Program-made: the position numbers and the translations under genes
Notes under the pieces: generated by a model
Database searches by the model: none
The model's input: the letters and a program-made list of their open reading frames with translations, nothing else
Told to the model about the DNA's origin: nothing
Assembly: GCF_000252125.1 (NCBI RefSeq)
Contig: NZ_AHKF01000015.1
Span: forward strand, 124,001 to 188,000
DNA from: Flavobacterium frigoris PS1
GTDB taxonomy: Bacteria; Bacteroidota; Bacteroidia; Flavobacteriales; Flavobacteriaceae
Direction of reading: 5' to 3'
Length of the DNA stretch: 64,000 bases
Shown here: one piece after another, positions 26,178 to 34,517 of the stretch
Layout: each line of letters begins with the position of its first letter
Position numbering within the stretch: position 1 is the stretch's first letter

Positions 26178-26582
26178 ATGGAAATTCAAAAACTAATATC
26201 AGAGCTAAAATATAAAGCAGTGCGCAGTAGTGGTGCTGGCGGGCAAAATGTCAACAAGGTTTCATCAAAAGTGGTGTTGTCTTTTGATTTAAAAAAATCC
26301 CAAGCTCTGATGGAAGAAGAAAAACTCTTATTGGAAACAAATCTGTCTTCACGATTAACTTCAGATTCGATATTAATCTTGAATTGTGACGAAGACAGAA
26401 GCCAATTGAGGAATAAGGAAATTGTCACCAAACGGTTTTTGGAATTGATCAAAAAAGGATTGGTTGTACAAAAAGCAAGAAAAGAAACTAGGGTGCCAAA
26501 ATCAGCAATCAGAAAACGGATAAAGAGCAAAAAAAACACATCTCAATTGAAGCAAAATCGTCGGAAACCAGATGTAGACTAA
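26178..26582 (+). CDS. arfB: Peptide chain release factor-like protein ArfB
   Basis: Ribosome-rescue peptidyl-tRNA hydrolase of 134 residues. The catalytic GGQ is at about residues 21-23 in RSSGAGGQNVNKVSSKV. The C-terminal tail is rich in Lys/Arg (KKGLVVQKARKETRVPK, then KRIKSKKNTSQLKQNRRK), as needed for binding the empty mRNA channel. There is no codon-recognition domain, which separates it from RF1/RF2. It follows the NadR-like fusion by 24 bp in the same operon. Confidence 0.95.
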   Translation: MEIQKLISELKYKAVRSSGAGGQNVNKVSSKVVLSFDLKKSQALMEEEKLLLETNLSSRLTSDSILILNCDEDRSQLRNKEIVTKRFLELIKKGLVVQKARKETRVPKSAIRKRIKSKKNTSQLKQNRRKPDVD

Positions 26583-26664
26583 TCAGATTGTAAATATAGT
26601 TTTTGTAGCATTTTTAACTTGTTTGCGTTCTTTTGTTATTTGCAATTAAATTACAATTTCTTGT

Positions 26665-26695
26665 TTGATTTTTGGTTTTTTTAAGATTACATTTG
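26665..26695 (+). promoter_or_regulatory. Promoter upstream of the TPP riboswitch
   Basis: TTG (26665-26667), 20-bp spacer and TACATTTG (26688-26695). The start site would fall at the first bases of the riboswitch. Confidence 0.65.
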
Positions 26696-26701
26696 CAGCG
26701 T

Positions 26702-26775
26702 CTCAAAGGGGTGCTCTAAATAACGAGCTGAGATCATACCCAACGAACCTGGGCGAGTAATGTCGCTAAGGGAAA
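26702..26775 (+). ncRNA. TPP riboswitch (THI element)
   Basis: The conserved thi-box order is visible: GGGGTGCT (26708-26715), GCTGAGATCATACCC (26727-26741), GAACCTG (26745-26751) and TAATGTCGCTAAGGGA (26758-26773). It lies about 110 bp before a TonB-dependent receptor gene and should lower its expression when thiamine pyrophosphate is abundant. No intrinsic terminator is obvious between it and the start codon, so control at translation initiation is more likely. Confidence 0.95.
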
Positions 26776-26883
26776 AAATGACAAAAAAATAGCGTGCACA
26801 CTATCTATTTGTCGTAGGAAACAATCATTTATTAATTTAACAAAAGGAATAATTCCCCCTTTTATTCGTAATCTTATTTACGG

Positions 26884-29091
26884 ATGAATACTTTATTTAA
26901 TTTTATTAGCCGCAAAGGCACAAAGACGAAACGGTCAAACTTACTCTCGACTCGTCTATCTATTATCTTCTTTTTTCTTTTTTCTTTTTTTTCTTTTTCA
27001 CAAGTCAAAGACACTACACAAGTAAATCAGCTTGATGAGGTGCTGGTTTCGGCAGTGCGGGTCACGACAAAAACGCCTGTCAGCTTTAGTAATTTAGACA
27101 AAAAGGAAATTAAATTTCGAAATTTAGGTCAGGATATTCCTATTCTGATGAATTACCTGCCATCTGTAGTGACAACATCAGATGCTGGAAACGGAGTGGG
27201 ATACACCGGAATTCGGGTGCGTGGTAGCGATGCTACTCGTGTGAATGTTACTATCAATGGAATTCCTTATAACGATTCAGAAAGTCACGGCAGCTACTGG
27301 GTCAACATGCCAGATTTTGCTTCCTCCCTAGAAAGTGTGCAGTTGCAGCGCGGGGTAGGTACTTCCACTAATGGATCTGGTGCTTTTGGAGCAAGCCTGA
27401 ACATGCTTACGGATAGTTATACTAAAGAAAGCAACGGGGAAATTTCGAATTCTTTCGGAAGTTTCAATACCCGAAAACATACGGTGAAATTTAGTACGGG
27501 TTTGATGGATGATCACTTTGAATTAGCGGGACGATTGTCCGCATTGAAATCTGACGGTTATATTGATCGTGCCAGTTCTGATTTGAAATCATATTTTCTG
27601 CAAGGGACCTATGTAGGCAAGACTACATTGATAAAAGCTTTAGTCTTTGGAGGAAATGAAAAAACCTACCAATCTTGGAATGGTATTGACGCCGAAACTG
27701 TTATCAGTGATAGAACGTTTAACTCAGCGGGAATTTTTACGGATGAATCTGGAAACACCCGATTTTATAATAATGAAACCGATAATTACCAACAAGATCA
27801 TTCTCAATTACATTGGAATGAAAGAATTTCTGAAAATTGGAATACAAATCTCGCTTTCCATTATACCAAAGGCAAAGGTTACTACGAAAATTACAAAGAG
27901 GATGCTGATATGGCCGATTATAATTTGCTTCCCGTTGGTTCGGTAACGACTACAGATCTTGTGCGTCAGAAGTGGTTGGATAATGATTTCTATGGAACCA
28001 CATTCTCTGCCAATTACAAAAGCGAAAAGTTGGATGTAATTCTAGGTGGAGGATATAATAAGTACGAAGGTAGCCATTTTGGGAAAGTGATTTGGGCTCG
28101 ATATGCATCAACATCTGAATTGGGAGATCATTATTATGATGATGTTGCAACTAAAATGGATGGTAATGTTTTTGCAAAAGCAAATTATCAAATATTGGAT
28201 AAGCTAAGTCTATATGGTGATTTGCAAGTGAGAAACGTCCATTACAAAGCTGATAGCCCTGAAACAGGATTAGTCAATGACAACTTTAATTTCTTTAACC
28301 CAAAAGCAGGATTAAATTTTGAAATTAATGACAACAATCAGTTGTATGCTTCGTATGCAAGAGCCAATAGAGAACCTAACAGAACGGATTATGAAAATGG
28401 AAGTCCAAAACCCGAAAAATTAAATGATTTTGAATTTGGATTGCGTCATAACACAGCAAAAGTGAAGTTGAATGCGAATGTCTATTATATGGCCTATAAA
28501 GACCAATTGATTTTAACTGGAGCATTAGATGATATAGGTGCTCCGATTCGTAAAAATAGTGGAGATAGTTATCGTTTAGGTTTGGAGCTTGACGCGACAA
28601 TTGCAGTTTTAGACAATTTAATTATACGTCCAAATGTTACCATAAGTACTAATAAAAATAAAGATTTTCGTTTTGAAAGAGACGGCGTATTAACCGCTTT
28701 GGGTAACACTAACATTGCGTATTCTCCTGATTTTATCGCGGGGAATATTATTACTTTTTTGCCTGTAACTAGTTTTCAAATTTCATTATTATCTAAATTT
28801 GTTGGAGAGCAATATATGGGAAATATAGATTCAGAGGGTTCTAAATTGAAGTCTTATTTTGTAAACGATGTCAATGTTTCTTATGAGTTCAAACCTAGAT
28901 CGGTTTTCAAATCGATACTATTAACGGGATTAGTCAATAATGTTTTTGATTACAAGTATGTTTCAAACGGTTATTTCTTTACTTATGATGATGATTACTC
29001 AAATCCTCCGGCAATCACAACAATTGAAGGAGCTGGGTATTATCCTCAGGCAGGAATTAACTTCCTTGTTGGATTGACATTGAAGTTTTAG
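26884..29091 (+). CDS. TonB-dependent receptor, probably thiamin-specific
   Basis: Outer-membrane receptor of 735 residues. A signal peptide (FFFLFSFFSFSQ) precedes a TonB-box-like segment (LDEVLVSAVRV), then the plug (NLGQDIPILMNYLPSVVTTS, GIRVRGSDATRVNVTINGIP, LESVQLQRGVGTSTNGSGAF) and a 22-strand-type barrel ending in FLVGLTLKF. Control by the upstream TPP riboswitch implies uptake of thiamin or its phosphates, as known for the thi-regulated receptors of Bacteroidota. It is a single-gene transcript with its own terminator. Confidence 0.94.
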   Translation: MNTLFNFISRKGTKTKRSNLLSTRLSIIFFFLFSFFSFSQVKDTTQVNQLDEVLVSAVRVTTKTPVSFSNLDKKEIKFRNLGQDIPILMNYLPSVVTTSDAGNGVGYTGIRVRGSDATRVNVTINGIPYNDSESHGSYWVNMPDFASSLESVQLQRGVGTSTNGSGAFGASLNMLTDSYTKESNGEISNSFGSFNTRKHTVKFSTGLMDDHFELAGRLSALKSDGYIDRASSDLKSYFLQGTYVGKTTLIKALVFGGNEKTYQSWNGIDAETVISDRTFNSAGIFTDESGNTRFYNNETDNYQQDHSQLHWNERISENWNTNLAFHYTKGKGYYENYKEDADMADYNLLPVGSVTTTDLVRQKWLDNDFYGTTFSANYKSEKLDVILGGGYNKYEGSHFGKVIWARYASTSELGDHYYDDVATKMDGNVFAKANYQILDKLSLYGDLQVRNVHYKADSPETGLVNDNFNFFNPKAGLNFEINDNNQLYASYARANREPNRTDYENGSPKPEKLNDFEFGLRHNTAKVKLNANVYYMAYKDQLILTGALDDIGAPIRKNSGDSYRLGLELDATIAVLDNLIIRPNVTISTNKNKDFRFERDGVLTALGNTNIAYSPDFIAGNIITFLPVTSFQISLLSKFVGEQYMGNIDSEGSKLKSYFVNDVNVSYEFKPRSVFKSILLTGLVNNVFDYKYVSNGYFFTYDDDYSNPPAITTIEGAGYYPQAGINFLVGLTLKF

Positions 29092-29113
29092 ATTGAAAAT
29101 TTGTTATACCTTA

Positions 29114-29144
29114 AAAAGCCCGAAAGTTTTACTTTCGGGCTTTT
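29114..29144. terminator. Bidirectional terminator after the receptor gene
   Basis: AAAAGCCCGAAAGT-TTT-ACTTTCGGGCTTTT, a perfect 14-bp stem between convergent genes. Confidence 0.92.
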
Positions 29145-29147
29145 ATG

Positions 29148-29561
29148 TTAATTATAAACGCGAAGCACATTTCCATTCACTTCAACACGATATTGTTTTA
29201 GGGGGTATTGTGAGCCACCCTGGCCTGTAAATAAGCTGTATTCAGCACTGTCGCAAGGACAAATCAAATTAATGCCTTTTAGCGTCATAGTAGAGCAGCT
29301 GCTAATTACTTGATTAGGACAAGCTGCATCAAAAGCATTGTAACCACTTCCTGTATTAAATATATAGATTCCCTTAGTGCCAATACCAGAATAATAGATA
29401 GCATTGCTAGGGTATTGCAAGTTCGAATATGCGGGTAAATTCATATTGATGTCTATTGTAAAAGTATAGTTGGGTATGTAAGGATTTTTATTGTTAAAAC
29501 TACTGTCGCTACAGCCCAAAAATAAGGTCAATACAATGAATATGAGGAGGTGTTTTTTCAT
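29148..29561 (-). CDS. Rieske-like lipoprotein lacking histidine ligands
   Basis: A 137-residue lipoprotein (lipobox LFLGCSDSS). The C-terminal half has the Rieske spacing, but the ligand motifs read CPN and CPCD, where Rieske proteins have CxH and CxxH 17 residues apart. Thus both cysteines remain and both histidines are replaced by Asn and Asp. Three further cysteines are nearby. It probably keeps the fold without a Rieske cluster. The role is unknown. Confidence 0.75.
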   Translation of the reverse strand: MKKHLLIFIVLTLFLGCSDSSFNNKNPYIPNYTFTIDINMNLPAYSNLQYPSNAIYYSGIGTKGIYIFNTGSGYNAFDAACPNQVISSCSTMTLKGINLICPCDSAEYSLFTGQGGSQYPLKQYRVEVNGNVLRVYN

Positions 29562-29662
29562 TAATTAAAATAAATTAAAAGTATTAGTTAAACAAATTTA
29601 ATTTATTTAACTTTGAATTAAATATGATTAACATATAATTATAGACAAAAATAAAACAATAA

Positions 29663-29670
29663 TATTCTTG
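29663..29670 (+). promoter_or_regulatory. Probable -7 box of greA
   Basis: TATTCTTG differs from TAnnTTTG at one position. It lies just upstream of a terminator-like hairpin and 56 bp before the greA ATG. Confidence 0.4.
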
Positions 29671-29677
29671 TGGAAAG

Positions 29678-29703
29678 AAATCCCGTCCTGATGGGATTTT
29701 TTC
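29678..29703 (+). terminator. Terminator-like hairpin in the greA leader
   Basis: AAATCCC pairs with GGGATTT around an 8-nt loop, followed directly by a T-run (TTTTTTC). No plus-strand gene lies between the receptor terminator at 29114 and this point, so it sits in the greA 5' leader. Confidence 0.65.
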
Positions 29704-29725
29704 TATTTACATAAACGATGAAACT

Positions 29726-30202
29726 ATGAGCGCAATATCTTATTACACAGCAGAAGGCTTAAAAAAATTAAGAGAAGAATTAGATTATTTGAAAAGTGTG
29801 ATGCGTCCAAAAGCGTCTGCAGATATAGCTGAGGCAAGAGATAAAGGTGATTTGTCTGAAAATGCAGAGTACGATGCTGCAAAAGAAGCACAAGGAATGC
29901 TCGAAATGAGAATTGCAAAATTAGAAGAGGTTCATTCTAACGCAAGGTTAATTGACGAAACACATCTTGATGTATCTAAAGTCTTGGTTTTGTCGAATGT
30001 GAAAATTAAAAATCAGGCTAATGGCATGGAGTTGAAATACAGATTAGTAGCCGAAAGTGAAGCGGATTTGAAAACTGGAAAAATTTCTGTAACCTCTCCA
30101 ATTGGGAAAGGTTTACTAGGAAAATCAGTAGGAGATGTCGCTGAAATTACAGTTCCAAACGGAGTGTTGCAGTTTGAGATTTTAGAAATTTCACGTGACT
30201 AA
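29726..30202 (+). CDS. greA: Transcription elongation factor GreA
   Basis: GreA of 158 residues, which enters the RNA polymerase secondary channel and stimulates cleavage of backtracked RNA. The coiled-coil finger carries the acidic tip in ADIAEARDKGDLSENAEYDA (Asp and Glu on the D-L-S-E-N loop), and the C-terminal domain shows VTSPIGKGLLGKSVGDVAEI. A terminator-like hairpin precedes the gene. The HIT protein follows 42 bp later and is probably cotranscribed. Confidence 0.97.
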   Translation: MSAISYYTAEGLKKLREELDYLKSVMRPKASADIAEARDKGDLSENAEYDAAKEAQGMLEMRIAKLEEVHSNARLIDETHLDVSKVLVLSNVKIKNQANGMELKYRLVAESEADLKTGKISVTSPIGKGLLGKSVGDVAEITVPNGVLQFEILEISRD

Positions 30203-30244
30203 AAGTATAACAAACTACCTATAATTCAATTTAATATTTAGCTT

Positions 30245-30634
30245 ATGAGTTCAATTTTTATGAAAATCGTAAACGGTGAAATTCCATGTTATAAAATTGC
30301 CGAAGACGATAATTATTTGGCCTTTCTAGATGTGAATCCTAATGCAAAAGGACATACGTTATGTATACCCAAGTTTGAAGTAGATAAGATTTTTGATATG
30401 GATGAAGCTCACTATTTAGGGTTGATGCATTTTTCAAGAAAAGTAGCCATCGCCATAGAAAAGACGGTTCCCTGTAAAAGAGTGGGTATGGCAGTTGTCG
30501 GTCTTGAAGTGCCGCACGCACATGTTCATCTGATTCCACTTAATGAAATGGATGAAATGCGTTTTCAAAATAAAGTTACTTTATCAAAAGAAGAATTTGA
30601 AAATCTTGCAAGAAGTATTCAATTGAATTTTTAA
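30245..30634 (+). CDS. HIT-family nucleotide-binding protein
   Basis: A 129-residue histidine-triad protein of the Hint/PKCI branch. It starts MSSIFMKIVNGEIPCYKIAE and ends with the HIT motif HAHVHLIPL at about residues 92-100 (HxHxH). Such proteins hydrolyse nucleoside phosphoramidates or AMP-linked substrates. The physiological substrate is unknown. It follows greA in the same direction and is followed by a strong terminator. Confidence 0.95.
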   Translation: MSSIFMKIVNGEIPCYKIAEDDNYLAFLDVNPNAKGHTLCIPKFEVDKIFDMDEAHYLGLMHFSRKVAIAIEKTVPCKRVGMAVVGLEVPHAHVHLIPLNEMDEMRFQNKVTLSKEEFENLARSIQLNF

Positions 30635-30650
30635 TCAAAATGACACCATA

Positions 30651-30678
30651 AAAAAAACACGATTATCGTGTTTTTTTT
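30651..30678. terminator. Terminator after the HIT gene
   Basis: AAAAAAACACGA-TTAT-CGTGTTTTTTT, a perfect stem with a long T-run, 20 bp before the transglutaminase start. Confidence 0.9.
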
Positions 30679-30697
30679 ATGAAAAAATCGAAATTAT

Positions 30698-31858
30698 ATG
30701 AGAGCTACTTTTTTGTCTCTATGCTTATTTTTATCTCTTTTAAGTTTTTCCCAAGCTAAAAATGAATTTGCAGGCATTGATTCTAAAATGGATAAAATAC
30801 CGACTCAAGATAGTAATTCAACAATTGCTATAGCGAACTATATTTCTTCAAATTTTAAAACAGAGGCTGAAAAAATTCGTGCACTGTTTTATTGGACAGC
30901 TTCAAATATTAATTATGATGTGTCTAAAATGCTTACGCCAAATGTCAATGAAACGACTCAAGATAGAATTGACGATGTACTAAGGACTAAAAAGGGCGTT
31001 TGTAGCCATTATGCCGAAGTTTTTAATGATGTTTCTAATAAAATGGGAGTAAGCTGTTATGTGATTGAAGGTTTTACAAAGCAGAATGGAAAGGTCGCCA
31101 ACTTATCTCATGCCTGGTGTGCTGCAAAAATTGACAAAAAATGGTATTTATTTGACCCAACTTGGGGAGCTGGTTATGTAAATAATAATACGTTTTTTAA
31201 AAAATTAAACAATTCCTATTTTAAGGTGCAACCTAATGTATTAATTGCGTCACATATGCCTTTTGATTATATCTGGCAGTTTCTAGATTTACCCTTAACC
31301 AACAAAGAATTTTTAGAAGGTAAAAGACAACCACTGAATTCTAAAAAGCAGCTTGATTTTGAAAAAGAAATAACGAGATATCAGTCTTTGGGAGATAGTG
31401 ATAAGGCATTTGAATCTTCTGAAAGAATTGAGAAAAACGGACTGCTAAATGCACTGGTTATTGAACAATACAAATATAAAAAAGAAGCATTTAGGGTTTA
31501 TACTCAAAATAAAAATATAGAAAAATTGAATGCTTTGTATACTAGTTATAATGAAAATATTTTTCTTCTAAATGATTTTATTATTTATAGATTTAAAAAG
31601 TTCAAACCAGCTCAATCTGATGAGGAGATGAGAAATTGGATTCAGAATGTGAAGGGCAAATTTAAAAAATGCGAAACTGATGTTTACAATATTGGAATCG
31701 TAGGTAAAGAAAACACTGGAAGCTTATCTAATTTGAAAAAATCAATAGCAACTGCATTGATGCAAACGGAAGAGCAAGAACAATTTTTAATGGAATACTT
31801 AAGTAAGAATTCAATAGGAAGGAAAGTAATGCTAAGTAATTTTAAAATCAGGAATTGA
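30698..31858 (+). CDS. Exported transglutaminase-like protein
   Basis: A 386-residue protein with a signal peptide (FLSLCLFLSLLSFSQA) and a transglutaminase-core domain over about residues 55-160. The Cys-His-Asp triad is visible in KKGVCSHYAEVFNDV, SHAWCAAKIDKKW and YLFDPTWGAGY. The C-terminal 200 residues match nothing I recognise. It may act as a periplasmic peptidase or cross-linker. Its stop codon abuts the stop of the convergent histidine kinase gene. Confidence 0.88.
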   Translation: MRATFLSLCLFLSLLSFSQAKNEFAGIDSKMDKIPTQDSNSTIAIANYISSNFKTEAEKIRALFYWTASNINYDVSKMLTPNVNETTQDRIDDVLRTKKGVCSHYAEVFNDVSNKMGVSCYVIEGFTKQNGKVANLSHAWCAAKIDKKWYLFDPTWGAGYVNNNTFFKKLNNSYFKVQPNVLIASHMPFDYIWQFLDLPLTNKEFLEGKRQPLNSKKQLDFEKEITRYQSLGDSDKAFESSERIEKNGLLNALVIEQYKYKKEAFRVYTQNKNIEKLNALYTSYNENIFLLNDFIIYRFKKFKPAQSDEEMRNWIQNVKGKFKKCETDVYNIGIVGKENTGSLSNLKKSIATALMQTEEQEQFLMEYLSKNSIGRKVMLSNFKIRN

Positions 31859-33004
31859 TTATTTTACTTTGTACGATATTTGCATTGTAGTTCCTTTTCC
31901 AACTTCAGAATGAAGGACCTTTATAGCGCCCTTGTGATATTCTTCAACTATTCTTTTTGTTAAAGAAAGTCCTAAGCCCCAACCTCTTTTTTTGGTTGTA
32001 TATCCCGGTTCAAATACGGATTTGAATTGATTTTTCTGAATTCCATTTCCGCTATCAGAAACATTAATTTTTACAGAATGGTTTTCCTGTTGGATTTCTA
32101 AAGCTAATTGGCCTCTACCTTTCATCGCATCTATAGCATTTTTCACAAGATTCTCAATCGTCCAACTATGTAGTGTAGGGTTGAGCATTACGTAGATTGG
32201 AGCTTCTGGGCCTTTATATGTAAAAGTAACTTGTTTGGAAAAACGGGATTGAAGATAATTATAAGATTGTATTGTTTCTTCTACGATGTCTTTGTTTTCT
32301 AGAATCGGTTCTGAGCCTATTTTTGAGAATCTATCCGTAATGGTTAATAATCGGTCGATGTCTTTTTCGATTTCTAAAGTGGTAGATTCTTCAACGTTGT
32401 CCGCTTTTAGTATTTCGACCCAGCCTATCAGTGAAGAAAGCGGTGTGCCTATTTGATGTGCGGTTTCTTTAGCCATTCCGGCCCATAGTTTATTTTGTGT
32501 GGCTATTTTAGTACTCCTGTAAAAATAATAAACTAAGGCTGCAAACAATACGATAATGAGCAGTAATGCTATAGGGTAATATTTAAGCTTATTGAGTAAT
32601 GCCGAATTTCCATAATACAGCTTTTGAAATTTTCCAGGGACATATTCGATAACAATGGGGTCATTTTCATTTTTTAAATCGAATAAAAAAGCAGCGGCAT
32701 TTTGCTCGTGTATTACAATTTCCTCATCAATATTGACAGTATTTATGATACTGTCATGCTCGGTCAGAATTATGGGTATAGAAGTGTTGTTGCTAAAAAT
32801 TTGCAGTGGAAGTTCAACATCAGTATTCTCACCCGCATTAATAAGTGTTTTTTGGGCGTTTGCCCAAAGATTCATTTTTAAACGTTCTTCATTTTTGAAT
32901 ATTTGAAAAAAAGTATAGGTGTTCCAAAGGATTAGTGAAATGATCAAAAATGAAGCGAAAATTATGATCCAACGAGTTGTGTTTTTTCTTTCGGAAAACT
33001 GCAT
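31859..33004 (-). CDS. Orphan sensor histidine kinase
   Basis: A 381-residue inner-membrane sensor. Two membrane segments at about 12-34 and 143-163 enclose a small periplasmic sensor region. The dimerisation domain has the phospho-accepting His183 in AKETAHQIGTPLSSLIGW, and the ATPase domain shows the N box NLVKNAIDAM, the G1 box VSDSGNGI and the G2 box RGWGLGLSLTKRIVEEYH. No response-regulator gene is adjacent, so the partner is elsewhere. The signal is unknown. Confidence 0.93.
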   Translation of the reverse strand: MQFSERKNTTRWIIIFASFLIISLILWNTYTFFQIFKNEERLKMNLWANAQKTLINAGENTDVELPLQIFSNNTSIPIILTEHDSIINTVNIDEEIVIHEQNAAAFLFDLKNENDPIVIEYVPGKFQKLYYGNSALLNKLKYYPIALLLIIVLFAALVYYFYRSTKIATQNKLWAGMAKETAHQIGTPLSSLIGWVEILKADNVEESTTLEIEKDIDRLLTITDRFSKIGSEPILENKDIVEETIQSYNYLQSRFSKQVTFTYKGPEAPIYVMLNPTLHSWTIENLVKNAIDAMKGRGQLALEIQQENHSVKINVSDSGNGIQKNQFKSVFEPGYTTKKRGWGLGLSLTKRIVEEYHKGAIKVLHSEVGKGTTMQISYKVK

Positions 33005-33143
33005 AAATGAGATTTTGAGGTATAAATATAACGAAATATTAATAGGATTATTTTAGTTGGGACTAAAAGGCATTTTTTTGTGTGATGAAAATGTTTTTCG
33101 CGTTAAATGATTCCTCACTCTTTCTATAGTAAAACCATTTCCT

Positions 33144-33151
33144 TACTTTTG
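33144..33151 (+). promoter_or_regulatory. -7 box of the flavin reductase unit
   Basis: TACTTTTG matches TAnnTTTG, 38 bp before the start codon. Confidence 0.55.
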
Positions 33152-33189
33152 CAAATCGAGTCATGATAATAATTAACAACTAAACAACT

Positions 33190-34065
33190 ATGATTAGCAT
33201 CGATCCAAAAAGTATAGAAACGGCTAAATTGCAGGGCTATTTACAAGGTTCTGTAGGACCTAGACCAATAGCATTTGCAAGTACAGTTGATGAAGATGGA
33301 AATCCAAATTTATCTCCTTTTAGTTTTTTTAATGTTTTTAGCGCTAATCCTCCTATTCTTGTTTTTTCGCCAGCAAGACGTGTTCGCGATAATTCGATTA
33401 AACATACTTTGATCAATTGTGAGGCTACGAAAGAGGTGGTAATTAATGTGGTAAACTTTGATTTGGTACAACAAACCTCACTGGCCAGTACAGAATATGC
33501 AGATGGTGTGAATGAGTTTGAGAAATCTGGTTTAACAGCAGTTGCTTCAGATTTAGTGAAACCATTTAGAGTTAAGGAATCTCCGGTTCAGTTTGAATGT
33601 AAAGTCAATCAAATTATCCCGTTAGGAAAACAAGGTGGCGCAGGGAATCTGATTCTATGTGAAGTAGTAAAAATTCATATAGACGAGTCTGTTTTAGATG
33701 AAAACGGAGCTATTGATCAGCATAAAATCGATTTAGTGTCGAGATTAGGTGGTAATTGGTATTCAAGGTCAAATCAAGGTTTGTTTGAAGTGCCAAAACC
33801 CCTATCGACTCTAGGAATTGGTGTGGATGCAATCCCCAAGTATGTAAAGGAAAGTACTGTCTTTGACGGAAATGATTTAGGGAAATTAGGAAACATAGAA
33901 GCCTTGCCTACGACAGAAGAAGTTAGTATATTTGTAAAACAAAATTTTTCTATAAAAGCAGTTTTAAGCTCAGATGACGTTGAAAAAGTTCATTTAGAAG
34001 CTAAAAAATACTTAAATGATAATGATGTCCTTTCTGCATGGAAGGTGCTTCTGGCAAAAAAATAA
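33190..34065 (+). CDS. Flavin reductase-like FMN-binding protein
   Basis: A 291-residue protein of the flavin-reductase split-barrel family. The FMN-binding region reads GSVGPRPIAFASTVDEDGNP followed by NLSPFSFFNVFSANPPILVF, the usual signature. The C-terminal 80 residues extend beyond the core. No partner monooxygenase is adjacent, so its electron acceptor is not evident. The DUF3127 gene follows after 26 bp and is probably cotranscribed. Confidence 0.9.
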   Translation: MISIDPKSIETAKLQGYLQGSVGPRPIAFASTVDEDGNPNLSPFSFFNVFSANPPILVFSPARRVRDNSIKHTLINCEATKEVVINVVNFDLVQQTSLASTEYADGVNEFEKSGLTAVASDLVKPFRVKESPVQFECKVNQIIPLGKQGGAGNLILCEVVKIHIDESVLDENGAIDQHKIDLVSRLGGNWYSRSNQGLFEVPKPLSTLGIGVDAIPKYVKESTVFDGNDLGKLGNIEALPTTEEVSIFVKQNFSIKAVLSSDDVEKVHLEAKKYLNDNDVLSAWKVLLAKK

Positions 34066-34091
34066 TCTTAATAACAATTAAAATAACGAAG

Positions 34092-34463
34092 ATGGAAGTT
34101 ACAGGAAAAATTAAAGTTGTCAATCCAGAACAACAAATTAGCGCCTCATTTAAAAAAAGAGAATTGGTTGTTACAACAGATGAACAATATCCTCAACATA
34201 TTATGGTTGAGTTTACTCAAGACAAATGTGATTTGTTGAATAATTATAACATTGGTGAAGACGTAAAAGTATCAATCAATTTAAGAGGTAGAGAATGGGT
34301 TAACCCACAAGGGGAAGCTAAATATTTTAATAGCATACAAGGATGGAGAATCGAAAAGTTAGCTAATGAAGCACAAGCTCCTTCAGCTCCTATACCTGCT
34401 GCTCAGGCATTTGCTCCAGCTACAAACTTAAATGAAGAAGAGCCGGATGATTTGCCTTTTTAA
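34092..34463 (+). CDS. DUF3127 protein with SSB-like acidic tail
   Basis: I start at the ATG at 34092 (MEVTGKIKVVNPEQQISASF), where family members begin, giving 123 residues. The domain (HIMVEFTQDKCDLLNNYNIG, VKVSINLRGREWVNPQGEAK) looks like an OB-fold barrel. A Pro/Ala-rich linker then leads to EEEPDDLPF, which matches the C-terminal tip of the SSB encoded at 11559 (NDLPF). This suggests a nucleic-acid-binding protein that recruits SSB partners. Function is unproven. Confidence 0.85.
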   Translation: MEVTGKIKVVNPEQQISASFKKRELVVTTDEQYPQHIMVEFTQDKCDLLNNYNIGEDVKVSINLRGREWVNPQGEAKYFNSIQGWRIEKLANEAQAPSAPIPAAQAFAPATNLNEEEPDDLPF

Positions 34464-34481
34464 TTAAAAGTATCGATTTTG

Positions 34482-34514
34482 AAAAAAAGCCTTGAAATTT
34501 TCAAGGCTTTTTTT
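34482..34514. terminator. Bidirectional terminator after DUF3127 gene
   Basis: AAAAAGCCTTGAAA pairs with TTTCAAGGCTTTTT, between convergent genes. Confidence 0.9.
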
Positions 34515-34517
34515 ATG

